In this document: one piece after another, positions 38,289 to 47,295 of the stretch
How the letters are laid out: each line of letters opens with the position of its first letter
Position numbering within the stretch: position 1 is the stretch's first letter
DNA from: Calditrichota bacterium
GTDB taxonomy: Bacteria > Zhuqueibacterota > Zhuqueibacteria > Zhuqueibacterales > Geothermadaptataceae
Length of the DNA: 64,000 bases
Assembly: GCA_008501765.1 (NCBI GenBank)
Contig: QQUE01000002.1
Coordinates: 804,336 to 868,335 of the forward strand
Direction: 5' to 3'
Position numbers and translations under genes: made by a program
The notes under the pieces: generated by a model
Database searches by the model: none
What the model was told of the DNA's origin: nothing
The model's input: the letters and a program-made list of their open reading frames with translations, nothing else

Positions 38289-41150
38289 TTAAGAATGTTT
38301 TTTTGATAACGTCAATAAACAATTACTGTTATATAGCTTGTTTGCAGACATTTGTCTTTTTGCATTGAACTTATTATAACTATCTTCAACAGAAGTTTTT
38401 AGTTCAGTGTAATTTAGAAGATTAAGTGCAATTAAAAGATCCTCATAGTCATCTGCATCCATGCTTTTATTATCATTTTGAAATTTTGCATATAAACTTG
38501 AAAATACTTCTCCCACTTTACTCCTTCCTTCTGGGTTATTACTCTTAATAAGAACCTGTGCAAGGTTGATTTTTGCACTTATATTTCCCATCTTTGCTGC
38601 AATTCTCATATATTTTTCATATTCTTCCGAGCTTTCGCTGTATTCTAATGCCAAGTTATAAGCACTTATTTCGTTGGGATCATTTTTAAATGCTTTAATC
38701 GTATATTCCGTGCCTATTTCATCAAGTCCGGCACAATTTGCGTAGTAGGCAATATCACCATAATTACTGGGGAAATACTTAATTGTGCACTCCATTGCGT
38801 CTTTAAAGTTATTCCACTCCGAATGAATCGTTATTAAAGATTTCACCAGAGATTTGACTTTTTGATCATGAATGGAAAGACCACTCGCTAGACTATTGTT
38901 TATTTCTTTTTCAGTTTCCTTTACTGCCTTTCGATAGGTTGACAAAACTTCGTTTGCATAAGGACTAATCTGCTGAGTTTCCAATTGTCTACCGTTACAA
39001 AATACTTTAATTGTTACCATTTTGTTGTTGTCAATTTCAGATGTAATATGAAAAGTATCATTTTTGTGGAAAGAAGTTGCACTTGTAATTTTAATATTTG
39101 CTAACATTTTTTTATTTCCAGAAACAAATAACGGCATTTCTATTAAATGTTGAGGCTCTTTCGGAATTTGTAATTTCTCTGATATTTCCTTGAAGTGTGG
39201 AATTTCTTCACCTTCATTAATAATTGGAAGAAAATAGTTGTCGTTTAATTGTAAAGAGATTGTTTCACTAACAATTGGTGCGATAGGAGGATTGTTTAAA
39301 CCGAGAGAAAGTAGGGCATTAATTGCAGTACCTTGGGAAACTTGAGTTTGCAAGTCAGATGGAATTAAAAAATTTGAATTCGTAAAAACTTCTCGTAGTG
39401 ACTTTTCAATTAAAGGATTTTTACAGGAACCACCAACCAAAAGAACATTGTCAATATCTTTATAATCCATTTTTGCCTTTTTGAGAGCAGAATCTATAAC
39501 ATAAAAAATTGAAAACTCATTGTTTTTTTCTCTTTTGATAAAAGGATGCATAATTTCAACGAATTCCTCAACACACAGTGTCGGAGATTCGAAAAGGTAT
39601 TGTTTATTTTTCAAATTAATACTCACGGAGTCGTTTAATAAAACACTCAGATTTTTTTGTTTCAGATTTTTTTTGAACAATATTCTCAATTGATCACAGC
39701 ATGTTATTTTTAATGATTCTGCAAGATATTTTAATTTCCCATCTAAAAGGTCAGAATATTCGACATCACTAATAGTTTTTATCTCTAAATCAAATGAATC
39801 ACAAAATTGAGGGAATAATATTTTTTTTGCAATTTTTTTATCAATATCATCACCACCTAATTGTTCGAATTTAGATATCGCAATGTTTTTAGAATAGAAA
39901 CCACTAGTCTTTAAACCAAACTCTAAAATTGATACATCACAAGTTCCAGCCCCAAAGTCAAATACTAATGTGTATTGACGATCGTAGGTATTTATTGCCA
40001 GGTTATTCGGATTTTCGTGAATGAAGTTTAAGAATGCGGCATTCGGTTCATCGATGAATGTATAACTATTTGTATTGATCCCCGCATTTGCAACTGCTTC
40101 AAGAAGGTCTTGTCTCTGATTGGCTTCAAAGGAAGCAGGAATACTTATACAAATCTGTGTTCTTATACTTAGATTATTAAAATTTAAATATTCATCTATA
40201 CGTTCTTTTAAAAGGCCGAAAAATACTCGAGTCGCATCTTTAGGATTCAATATAATATAGTCACTTTCATTCTTGATAAGTGAATCTATAAAAATGTCTC
40301 CTTCATCTTTGCCAAGGTGCATTTTAAACGAAGACCAAAAATTCACACCATCTCTTGAGCTGTCATGATTCTTTCGTTTTTTAGCCTCATAGCCAAATTG
40401 TATATTATTATCATCCTGGGAATAATAGAGTACCGAAGGAATTAAGGATGATGATTTTTGACCGCTACTTTCGAGGTAGAATTCAATAGGTAACTGTTCA
40501 ACTGCAATTGTGTTTTGTAATCTGTTCCACTTTACGACACTTATTATTGATGTTGACGTTCCAAAATCAATTCCCCAGAAACTATTATTTTCGAGAATGT
40601 GACTATCAATCAGTAACTCATCGCCGCCAATTGTAAATTTGACTTTTTGGTCTTGGGGAAGATCTTTACGTTTTGAAATTTTTAGGTTATGTGCATTGAT
40701 TACACTTTTCAAGCCTTCAGTAACATTTAAAAAAGCTGCATCTTCATTTTCCCAATAATTACTGTAAATTGGATTTGCATCCTTAGGGAGACATTGTAAT
40801 TCCACAAATTGTGCAATTTGCCATTGGCAGTATCTTATAATTACAGGAACGACAACAGCTTTTTCATCTTCATGTAGTTGCAGCGCTTTTTTAACTTCAA
40901 TATCGTAACAATAATTTGAAGCTAAAAAGTCTGGACTAACTAAAAAAAGTATAATATCTGAATCCTCAAGCGCAGTATTTATTTTTCCGGCCCATTTTTC
41001 GCCCGGAATTATTTTTCTGTCATGCCAAGTTGATATAAAACCAGCCTTGTTCAGCATCGCTAAATGAATTTCCAGTTTTTGTTTTATTTTCTCATCCGCA
41101 TGGGAATAGGAAATAAATACTTTTAGCATGTTCTGTTTTTTTTGCTTCAT
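38289..41150 (-). CDS. TIR-Hsp70 fusion protein, candidate immune sensor-effector
   Basis: 953 residues in four parts. A TIR domain (~9-150) starts VFISYSHADE; its helix SNYCYDIEVKKAL places Glu85 at the site of the NADase Glu. Residues ~190-620 form a complete Hsp70 ATPase: phosphate-1 WGIDFGTSTS (D195), SFKMHLG (K276), DEPNAAF (E368), phosphate-2 VFDFGAGTCD (T403), LGGDDID and adenosine motif LVGGSCKNPL. Residues ~628-735 resemble an Hsp70 beta substrate-binding domain (TFHITSEI, ITSATSF). The helical tail (~736-953) is TPR/Sel1-like. My inference: Hsp70 senses misfolded or foreign protein and releases TIR to consume NAD+. Start may be Met8 (41129); neither start has a good ribosome site. 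Gene is visibly AT-rich. Confidence 0.85.
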   Translation of the reverse strand: MKQKKQNMLKVFISYSHADEKIKQKLEIHLAMLNKAGFISTWHDRKIIPGEKWAGKINTALEDSDIILFLVSPDFLASNYCYDIEVKKALQLHEDEKAVVVPVIIRYCQWQIAQFVELQCLPKDANPIYSNYWENEDAAFLNVTEGLKSVINAHNLKISKRKDLPQDQKVKFTIGGDELLIDSHILENNSFWGIDFGTSTSIISVVKWNRLQNTIAVEQLPIEFYLESSGQKSSSLIPSVLYYSQDDNNIQFGYEAKKRKNHDSSRDGVNFWSSFKMHLGKDEGDIFIDSLIKNESDYIILNPKDATRVFFGLLKERIDEYLNFNNLSIRTQICISIPASFEANQRQDLLEAVANAGINTNSYTFIDEPNAAFLNFIHENPNNLAINTYDRQYTLVFDFGAGTCDVSILEFGLKTSGFYSKNIAISKFEQLGGDDIDKKIAKKILFPQFCDSFDLEIKTISDVEYSDLLDGKLKYLAESLKITCCDQLRILFKKNLKQKNLSVLLNDSVSINLKNKQYLFESPTLCVEEFVEIMHPFIKREKNNEFSIFYVIDSALKKAKMDYKDIDNVLLVGGSCKNPLIEKSLREVFTNSNFLIPSDLQTQVSQGTAINALLSLGLNNPPIAPIVSETISLQLNDNYFLPIINEGEEIPHFKEISEKLQIPKEPQHLIEMPLFVSGNKKMLANIKITSATSFHKNDTFHITSEIDNNKMVTIKVFCNGRQLETQQISPYANEVLSTYRKAVKETEKEINNSLASGLSIHDQKVKSLVKSLITIHSEWNNFKDAMECTIKYFPSNYGDIAYYANCAGLDEIGTEYTIKAFKNDPNEISAYNLALEYSESSEEYEKYMRIAAKMGNISAKINLAQVLIKSNNPEGRSKVGEVFSSLYAKFQNDNKSMDADDYEDLLIALNLLNYTELKTSVEDSYNKFNAKRQMSANKLYNSNCLLTLSKKHS

Positions 41151-41514
41151 AATTTAATAAAATAATGAATTTAATATTTGCTGTCCTACCAAGTTTCTCG
41201 TAGACGGCATGTGTGGAACCCTATAGATCGCAACTCAGTGTTGTGTAATACACCCAATGCTAACCTATAAAAAATATAAATTTATTGCAAGAAAAACCTG
41301 TTTCAGACAGGGTGTATACACAATTCACACGGCTAGCCCATTGAAGTTCTAATTTCCCACTTTCCATTTTGAATCCAACCTATTTAGCATTAACTTACGG
41401 CCAGAAATGAAACTCTTGCCTCTCCAATGACTTTAAATCCCAACAATGAGATTACAGGGGAGATGCAAGCACTTACACATCGGTTACGTTTTTATCAAAT
41501 AAAAATCAATAAAT
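41151..41514. promoter_or_regulatory. Divergent control region with near-identical inverted repeats
   Basis: Separates the - strand TIR-Hsp70 gene and the + strand JAMM-DinG gene. TTGTGTAATACACCC (41241-41255) mirrors GGGTGTATACACAA (41310-41323), differing by one base; a CCTGT/ACAGG hairpin (41297-41311) adjoins the right copy, whose core GTGTATACAC is itself palindromic. These could bind a dimeric regulator of both genes. No clear -35/-10 pairs are assigned. Confidence 0.4.
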
Positions 41515-44049
41515 ATGGCTTTAAAAATAGAAAAATACCTTTCGCCTGAGACTTGTGCCCAAATTCAGCAAGAAATTGCCGATGCTGAAAATAATGAGGT
41601 CTTTTTCATCGGCAAGAGCAATGAGAAAAAAATCGTCGATGAAGTTGCTGTTATGGCCCGCGGCAATAAAACAGCCGTGCCGGCCATAATTGCAAATTGC
41701 AAGAAAGGCGATATTCTCATTCACAACCATCCTTCCGGCAATCTGTCTCCGTCGGCAGCCGACAACTCGATTGCCAGTCAGGTTGGCAACGACGGCATCG
41801 GCTTTTATATCGTCAACAATCAGGCCGATGAAATTTACGTGGTCGTGGAGCCTGCCAGCTTTGAAGAGCTGCAAAAAGTGGATGTCGCCAAGTTGCAGGA
41901 ATTCCTCGATGATTCTGGCCCGTTATCGCACCACCTGGATAATTACGAAAAGCGGGCGCCGCAATTGGCCATGCTTGCAGCCGTGGCCAACGCGTTCAAC
42001 GATGAAAAAATAGCCATGATTGAGGCGGGAACCGGCACCGGAAAAACGCTGGCGTATCTTTTACCGGCCATTGCCTGGGCATTGGCCAACGGCAAACGCA
42101 TCGTCGTTTCGACAAATACAATTAATTTACAGCAGCAATTGATCGATAAAGATATCCCTTTGCTGCAATCGATTTATCCGGAAAAATTTCGTGCCGAATT
42201 GGTAAAAGGGCGTTCAAATTACATCTGTTTACGAAAATTAAACGACCTGGTAAACAAACCAGCCAGCTTTGATTTTGATGGCTCAGCAGATGAAATAGAA
42301 AAACTGTGGAAATGGGCGCAAAAGACCCGGGATGGCAGCCGCGCTGATTTGCAGCGCCCGCCAAATCAGCAGCTTTGGGAGTCGATCCAGTCGGAAAGCG
42401 ATACCACCCTGAAAAAACGCTGTCCTTTTTTTCATAAATGCTTTTTTTACAATGCCCGCCGCCGGGCCTCCACCGCCGATGTTTTGGTCGTAAATCATCA
42501 CCTGTTATTCGCTGATATTTCTGTGCGCTCCGCCATCGGCAGTGCCAGCGAAGTGGCGGTTTTGCCAAATTACGACCGGGTAATTCTGGACGAGGCCCAC
42601 AATCTTGAGGACATCGCCTCCCGCTATTTTGGTGTTATTGTTACCCACCTGGGCATGCTGCGCATGTTAAACAGATTGCATCGGGTCAAAGGCAAAAAGG
42701 CCACCGGATTGTTCGCCTCACTGGCCTTTTCGTTAAATAAACTGGCCAACAAAATACCTGCAGATTTGCAAAAAGAACTTTACGATTTGGTGAATAACGA
42801 TGCAATTGAATGCTTGACAAAAGTTCGTGAGCAATTGCATGCAGTGACGGAACGCGTCTTTTACTGGACGCTGAAAACCGAAAATTCATCCTTCAAAGAA
42901 GTAAAAGTCAGGCTCACCGAGGAGATTCGCAGCAGTCAGGAGTGGCAGGATACGATTGAAGGGATTCCATTTCTGATAAAATTCTTGCACGAACTGGCTG
43001 AGGTCATTCAAAAAATCATTCCCCGGATTTTAAAAGCGAAACTGGCTTTCGGGGAAGAATCTCTATCACTTGTTGTCGATCTCAAGGCGCAGGTCGATCG
43101 CATAATCGGCACAACACGGGATTTGAACACAGCGGTTTTGCAGGACGATGAACTCAACGTCCGCTGGATTGAGGCAAAAGACAGCCGGTTCGGGCAAATC
43201 GTCCGCTTTTGTACAGCGCCGATCGAAATTGCCCCAATCTTAAAAAATGCCGTTTTCGATAAAATCCAAACAGTGATCATGACCTCTGCAACGATGGCTA
43301 TCGGTGGTGATTTTAAATATTTTTCGCACCGGTTTGGACTCGACATGCTCAAACCGGAAAAATGCCTGTTCAAACTTTTAGCTTCCCCGTTCGATTTTAA
43401 GAAACAGGCGATGATTTGCATTCCCACCGATATTGCAGAACCCAATGAGAACAGTTTTACAGCCCAATTGCGCGATTATCTGTTGCAGGCCATCGTGTCG
43501 GCGCATGGCAATACATTTGCGTTGTTCACTTCCTATTTTTTGATGAATCAAATGTATGAAGATTTGAGTTTGCAGCTTGGGCAAAAAGGGATGCCTTTGT
43601 TAAAACAAGGCGATCAGAGCCGGCATTTGCTGTTAAACCGTTTTCGTACGGAAAATGGTTCTTCCCTTTTTGGTACCGACAGTTTTTGGGAAGGTGTCGA
43701 TGTGCAGGGCAAGGCGCTGGTGCAGGTAATTATTCCGCGTTTGCCGTTTCGCGTGCCCAACGAGCCGATTATCGAAGCCCGGGTTGAGGCTATTGAAGCG
43801 GCGGGAGGCAACTCCTTCATGGAATATTCAGTCCCGCAGGCGGTGCTGAAATTCAAACAGGGATTTGGGCGGCTCATTCGCACAAAAACGGATACCGGTG
43901 TTATTCTTGTGCTCGACAAACGTATTATCAGCAAATATTATGGCAAGTTATTTCTCGCTTCATTGCCAAATTGCAAGGTTGTCGTCGGCAAGGGCAGCGA
44001 GTTGTTTAATGAAATATCCCGGTTTTTAGAGGGGCAGCAAAAAAGTTAA
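41515..44049 (+). CDS. JAMM/RadC-like domain fused to DinG/XPD-type helicase
   Basis: 844 residues. Residues ~1-115 carry a JAMM-like motif: Glu28, then H70-x-H72-P, S80 and D83 in HNHPSGNLSPSAAD, as in RadC/JAB1 metallo-domains. The rest is a DinG/XPD superfamily 2 helicase: Walker A AGTGTGKT (~171-178), STNTINLQQQL, DEAH box LDEAHNLED (~359), and helicase C-terminal motifs GTDSFWEGVDVQG and QGFGRLIRT. In the iron-sulphur region I see Cys238, Cys303 and Cys309, but a Thr sits where a fourth Cys is usual, so the cluster may be absent. DinG helicases unwind DNA or R-loops. Base use is like core genes, unlike the neighbouring TIR-Hsp70. Confidence 0.85.
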   Translation: MALKIEKYLSPETCAQIQQEIADAENNEVFFIGKSNEKKIVDEVAVMARGNKTAVPAIIANCKKGDILIHNHPSGNLSPSAADNSIASQVGNDGIGFYIVNNQADEIYVVVEPASFEELQKVDVAKLQEFLDDSGPLSHHLDNYEKRAPQLAMLAAVANAFNDEKIAMIEAGTGTGKTLAYLLPAIAWALANGKRIVVSTNTINLQQQLIDKDIPLLQSIYPEKFRAELVKGRSNYICLRKLNDLVNKPASFDFDGSADEIEKLWKWAQKTRDGSRADLQRPPNQQLWESIQSESDTTLKKRCPFFHKCFFYNARRRASTADVLVVNHHLLFADISVRSAIGSASEVAVLPNYDRVILDEAHNLEDIASRYFGVIVTHLGMLRMLNRLHRVKGKKATGLFASLAFSLNKLANKIPADLQKELYDLVNNDAIECLTKVREQLHAVTERVFYWTLKTENSSFKEVKVRLTEEIRSSQEWQDTIEGIPFLIKFLHELAEVIQKIIPRILKAKLAFGEESLSLVVDLKAQVDRIIGTTRDLNTAVLQDDELNVRWIEAKDSRFGQIVRFCTAPIEIAPILKNAVFDKIQTVIMTSATMAIGGDFKYFSHRFGLDMLKPEKCLFKLLASPFDFKKQAMICIPTDIAEPNENSFTAQLRDYLLQAIVSAHGNTFALFTSYFLMNQMYEDLSLQLGQKGMPLLKQGDQSRHLLLNRFRTENGSSLFGTDSFWEGVDVQGKALVQVIIPRLPFRVPNEPIIEARVEAIEAAGGNSFMEYSVPQAVLKFKQGFGRLIRTKTDTGVILVLDKRIISKYYGKLFLASLPNCKVVVGKGSELFNEISRFLEGQQKS

Positions 44050-44263
44050 GTCCAACCCATTCTCTTAATTCATCGCAAACCTGAATGCGTGTTTTCCTCC
44101 GAATGATTTTTATATCATATTCAATCCACTATGTACAAAGTTGCCTAACTTATTATAAAATCAATGCTTTCTTGTTGTGGTTTCTGCACAGCTTTCCCGG
44201 CTTTTTTTAGTGAGCACACAAAACGCTTTGCATTTTTATTAATAAAGTATATTTTGTTTTATT

Positions 44264-45946
44264 ATGGAACATACCCCTACTTTTTTCAGTTATGCCCGTT
44301 CTGATTCAGAATTTGTCCTGCAGTTGGCGAAAGATCTGCGAAAAGCTGGTGCCGATGTGTGGCTGGATCAACTCGATATCAAACCGGGAAGCCGCTGGGA
44401 TCTCTCGATTGAACATGCATTGAAGGCTTCCGGGCGAATGATCGTAATAATCTCACCGGATTCGATCTCCTCCAACAATGTCATGGACGAAGTTTCCTTT
44501 GCGCTCGAAGAGGGGAAGGAAGTCGTCCCTGTTTTATTTAAACCCGCTGATATTCCATTTCGGCTGCGCAGGTTGCAACATGTCGATTTTACAGCTAATT
44601 ACAACGAAGCCCTGCACAATTTATTTTCCGCTTTAAATCTGGGAACTGGCGGGGTGCCGGCAGAAATTGGAAAATCACCCGAAAACGAAATCGAAAGCCA
44701 CCGGCCGGAAAAAGTCAGTAAACAAAAGGCTGCTTCCCCTGCTTCGATTAAGCAGGAAAAACCGGGGAGTGATCCGGATAAAGCGACCGCAACAACAACT
44801 CCGAAAAAATCTGGATACAAATTAGCAGTTATTTTTGTCGGGATAATCGCTGTATCGTCTTTTGTCCTGTGGAGCCAGTATAACAAGAATGACGGGAGCG
44901 TTGTTCAGGGGGATATCGAGTCGGACACACGCGCGTTGCCACTTGAAAACCAGCATGAGTGGGAATCAGCTTTATCCTCAAATACTGTCGCTGCCTATCA
45001 AAATTACCTGAAAAAATATCCCAATGGCACGCATGTGGGCGATGCCTGGAAAAAAATCGATGCTTTGAATAATCAGCGTCAAATAATTGGTGCGGACAAT
45101 AAAGAGTGGAAAAACGCGACTGCTGTGAATACTATTGCGAGTTTTAAACAATATTTAAAGCTCTTTCCAACCGGGGAGAACCACGAACAAGCCCACAAAA
45201 GGATCGATTATTTAGAAAAGCAGTTGCAACTGGCTGAAGAAGAGAATGCCCGCTGGAATGAAGCGCAAAGAAAAAATACCATTCAAGGTTACAAAGAATA
45301 TTTAAGCAAATATAGGCTTGGCAGATATTCCAGCGACGCTGTGAGCAGAATTAACGAGTTGACTAACAAATCCAACTCTGAACAACAAAAGCAAATTGCC
45401 GCAGATTTTGATGCAAAATTTGCAGGAAATTGGTTTAATACAGCAGGGACCTGGCTCTATGGAATTTCCAGGGATTCGCGCGGAAAATATATACGAACCG
45501 GCAATGTGTTGTATTACTATGCGCCGGACGATGTGGCTGAATTGAGTGCCGGGTTTTACAAGGTGGCGGCAAAATCAACGAATAATGCCCGGCGGAATTT
45601 TCATCTCAAACAGGGCGCAGATAAAAACAGCATGTCCATTTCCGGTTCGGCAACTTCGGGTTTTAATTCCTATTGGCGGGTTGTTGGCCGATCCGTGCGG
45701 CGCGTCACATTTAGCGACGGCTCTTTTGCTCATGCCGGTGGGAAAAGATGGATCGAGAAAGATGCTGCCGGCACTGTTAAATATACATTTAACGAGACTG
45801 GCCGCGATGACTGGTCGGTCTATCTGCAAGATACCGCTGGCAGGGGATTGCTGCAAATCGATATCCATCGAAAAACGATATGTTGGACACCGACCACGGG
45901 CAAAAAAATAGACCTGTACCGAATGACTGGCTGGTATAATAATTAG
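44264..45946 (+). CDS. Membrane-anchored TIR protein with tandem repeats
   Basis: 560 residues. An N-terminal TIR domain (~5-120) starts FFSYARSDSEFV; Glu76 in NVMDEVSFALEEG lies where TIR NADases have the catalytic Glu. A Pro/Lys-rich linker leads to one membrane helix (~184-204). Three repeats of ~38 residues follow (~232, ~281, ~331) with the pattern W-x2-A-x3-NT...YL...P-G...A...I, as in repeats attached to bacterial caspase and kinase proteins. A ~170-residue C-terminal domain, rich in aromatics, follows. The TIR should be cytoplasmic and the repeats outside. TIR proteins act in immunity by depleting NAD+ or making signal nucleotides, but a receptor role is also possible. Confidence 0.8.
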   Translation: MEHTPTFFSYARSDSEFVLQLAKDLRKAGADVWLDQLDIKPGSRWDLSIEHALKASGRMIVIISPDSISSNNVMDEVSFALEEGKEVVPVLFKPADIPFRLRRLQHVDFTANYNEALHNLFSALNLGTGGVPAEIGKSPENEIESHRPEKVSKQKAASPASIKQEKPGSDPDKATATTTPKKSGYKLAVIFVGIIAVSSFVLWSQYNKNDGSVVQGDIESDTRALPLENQHEWESALSSNTVAAYQNYLKKYPNGTHVGDAWKKIDALNNQRQIIGADNKEWKNATAVNTIASFKQYLKLFPTGENHEQAHKRIDYLEKQLQLAEEENARWNEAQRKNTIQGYKEYLSKYRLGRYSSDAVSRINELTNKSNSEQQKQIAADFDAKFAGNWFNTAGTWLYGISRDSRGKYIRTGNVLYYYAPDDVAELSAGFYKVAAKSTNNARRNFHLKQGADKNSMSISGSATSGFNSYWRVVGRSVRRVTFSDGSFAHAGGKRWIEKDAAGTVKYTFNETGRDDWSVYLQDTAGRGLLQIDIHRKTICWTPTTGKKIDLYRMTGWYNN

Positions 45947-46063
45947 CTTCGATTGTTATTTTGGGTGTTTTTAGCGGGTCTCAGGGGAAATCGATTTATC
46001 GTACATGGCCTGAATTTAGCGACCGGTGTGACCGCTACGGTGATTTGTTGGGCAAATAATTTA

Positions 46064-46069
46064 TGAGGA
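46064..46069 (+). promoter_or_regulatory. Ribosome binding site fixing a TTG start
   Basis: GAGGAG, six bases before TTG 46076. The overlapping ATG at 46063 is out of frame, so the TTG start is preferred. Confidence 0.55.
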
Positions 46070-46075
46070 GCGACA

Positions 46076-47119
46076 TTGGAGTTCAATACAGTTCTTTTAA
46101 TTGCAGGACTCGCCATACTTCTGTTAGGATTGATTGGGCGAATAAAAGTCAAAGACATTGAACTTGGCGCCGAGAGTCTTTCCATTAGACTAATTGTTGG
46201 ACTGTTGGGGCTTGCTTTTGTTTCAGCGGCACTTGTAAATGCCAAATACGATATATTTGCAAAACCAGAATCTAAGGTGGCCAAATTAAAGAATGAACTC
46301 AAAGTCATAAACCAAAAAAACGATAGTCTAACTCTTCAAATCGATAGCCTCCAACAGGTTATACTAAAATTCGAGAAGCAATTGGTTGCTAACAAGGACG
46401 GCATCATTAGTGATCCAGACAATCTCGGACAAGTATTAAAACTTAGGACGGAAGAAATCGATTCGTTAGCCAACGAAATTCTAAGGGTTCAACAAAAAAA
46501 CAAAGAACTTGAGAAAAGAGTAGGCAATCTTCAAAGAAAAAATATCCGCTTAAAGTCGCTCGACAAGAGTGCTCTGCAACCACAAATTGACTCGTCGTTT
46601 TCAGATAGAAGCGTTGAGAGAACCCTGAGCTTTGAGGCTGACAAAGAAATCAAAATCTTAATTACTGATACCGGTACCCTTCTAAACGGTATTCGGTTTT
46701 TTCATATAAATGGGAGTAGAAGATGGCCGGATAAATACCAATATGGTAAAAATTCCCTCAAAGAATTCACAATTAATGTATCAGGAACCAGCGTGGATAT
46801 TGATCCATTGGATATTACCGGTATAAATATCATATCCATTGTTATAAAAAAAGGAGAGTTTTATAGTGGGAAAAATATGCCGGAAGGAGTTGTTCTTAAA
46901 GTAAGAACATCCCGAAATGTATACATAGGAAAAGTTCCGATTCATTCTCTTTATCTTTATATACTTTTGCCCACATCATTCGATGTTTCAAAATTAGACC
47001 AGTACTTTAAGCCCGGAATCGGTTATGATACATACGACATAAAGTATAAGGAGATTACAGGATTTCCTGTTTTAAGAATTCCTCTTAATCGTCTAGAAAG
47101 TGTTGAGTTTAGTCAATAA
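46076..47119 (+). CDS. Membrane coiled-coil protein of unknown family
   Basis: 347 residues. Two hydrophobic helices at the N-terminus (~5-22 and ~38-58) form a hairpin anchor. A long coiled coil (~66-165) follows, with heptad-like KLKNELKVINQKNDSL and LRVQQKNKELEKRV. The C-terminal ~170 residues are rich in beta strands (RSVERTLSFEADKEIKILI, NIISIVIKKGEFYSG) and match no family I know. It starts at TTG. It lies 130 bases after the membrane TIR gene and may be its partner: both would be anchored in the inner membrane. It is also relatively AT-rich. Function unknown. Confidence 0.6.
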   Translation: MEFNTVLLIAGLAILLLGLIGRIKVKDIELGAESLSIRLIVGLLGLAFVSAALVNAKYDIFAKPESKVAKLKNELKVINQKNDSLTLQIDSLQQVILKFEKQLVANKDGIISDPDNLGQVLKLRTEEIDSLANEILRVQQKNKELEKRVGNLQRKNIRLKSLDKSALQPQIDSSFSDRSVERTLSFEADKEIKILITDTGTLLNGIRFFHINGSRRWPDKYQYGKNSLKEFTINVSGTSVDIDPLDITGINIISIVIKKGEFYSGKNMPEGVVLKVRTSRNVYIGKVPIHSLYLYILLPTSFDVSKLDQYFKPGIGYDTYDIKYKEITGFPVLRIPLNRLESVEFSQ

Positions 47120-47148
47120 ATATTTAGTAGAATCCCAAAATAAACAGG

Positions 47149-47283
47149 TGCATCAGCCTAACTTTTCGTGCTCCTGACTCGGTTTTACTATGGTTCGTAG
47201 AAGTGGCGAAAAATCGTGGTATTGCTGAAGTGTATGGAGGATATCCGCTCGGCAGGAGACGACGGCGTTCGGTGGCTGATGGC
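47149..47283 (-). repeat. attC-like imperfect palindrome, degenerate
   Basis: Imperfect palindrome of ~135 bases just after the VOC gene on the - strand. Edges TGCATCAGCC and GGCTGATGGCA match; inside, CGTGCTCCTG mirrors CAGGAGACG with a bulge. On the - strand it ends in GTTAGGC (47162 to 47156), a perfect GTTRRRY core; the partner RYYYAAC arm is interrupted. It shares ATCAGCC and CTAAC with the palindrome at 48559. Confidence 0.45.
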
Positions 47284-47295
47284 AGCAGGCACGAA

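Noticed and set aside
46047-46053. Further attC core GTTGGGC upstream of the coiled-coil gene
   Set aside because: A GTTRRRY match exists, but no complementary RYYYAAC arm or palindrome is found around it.
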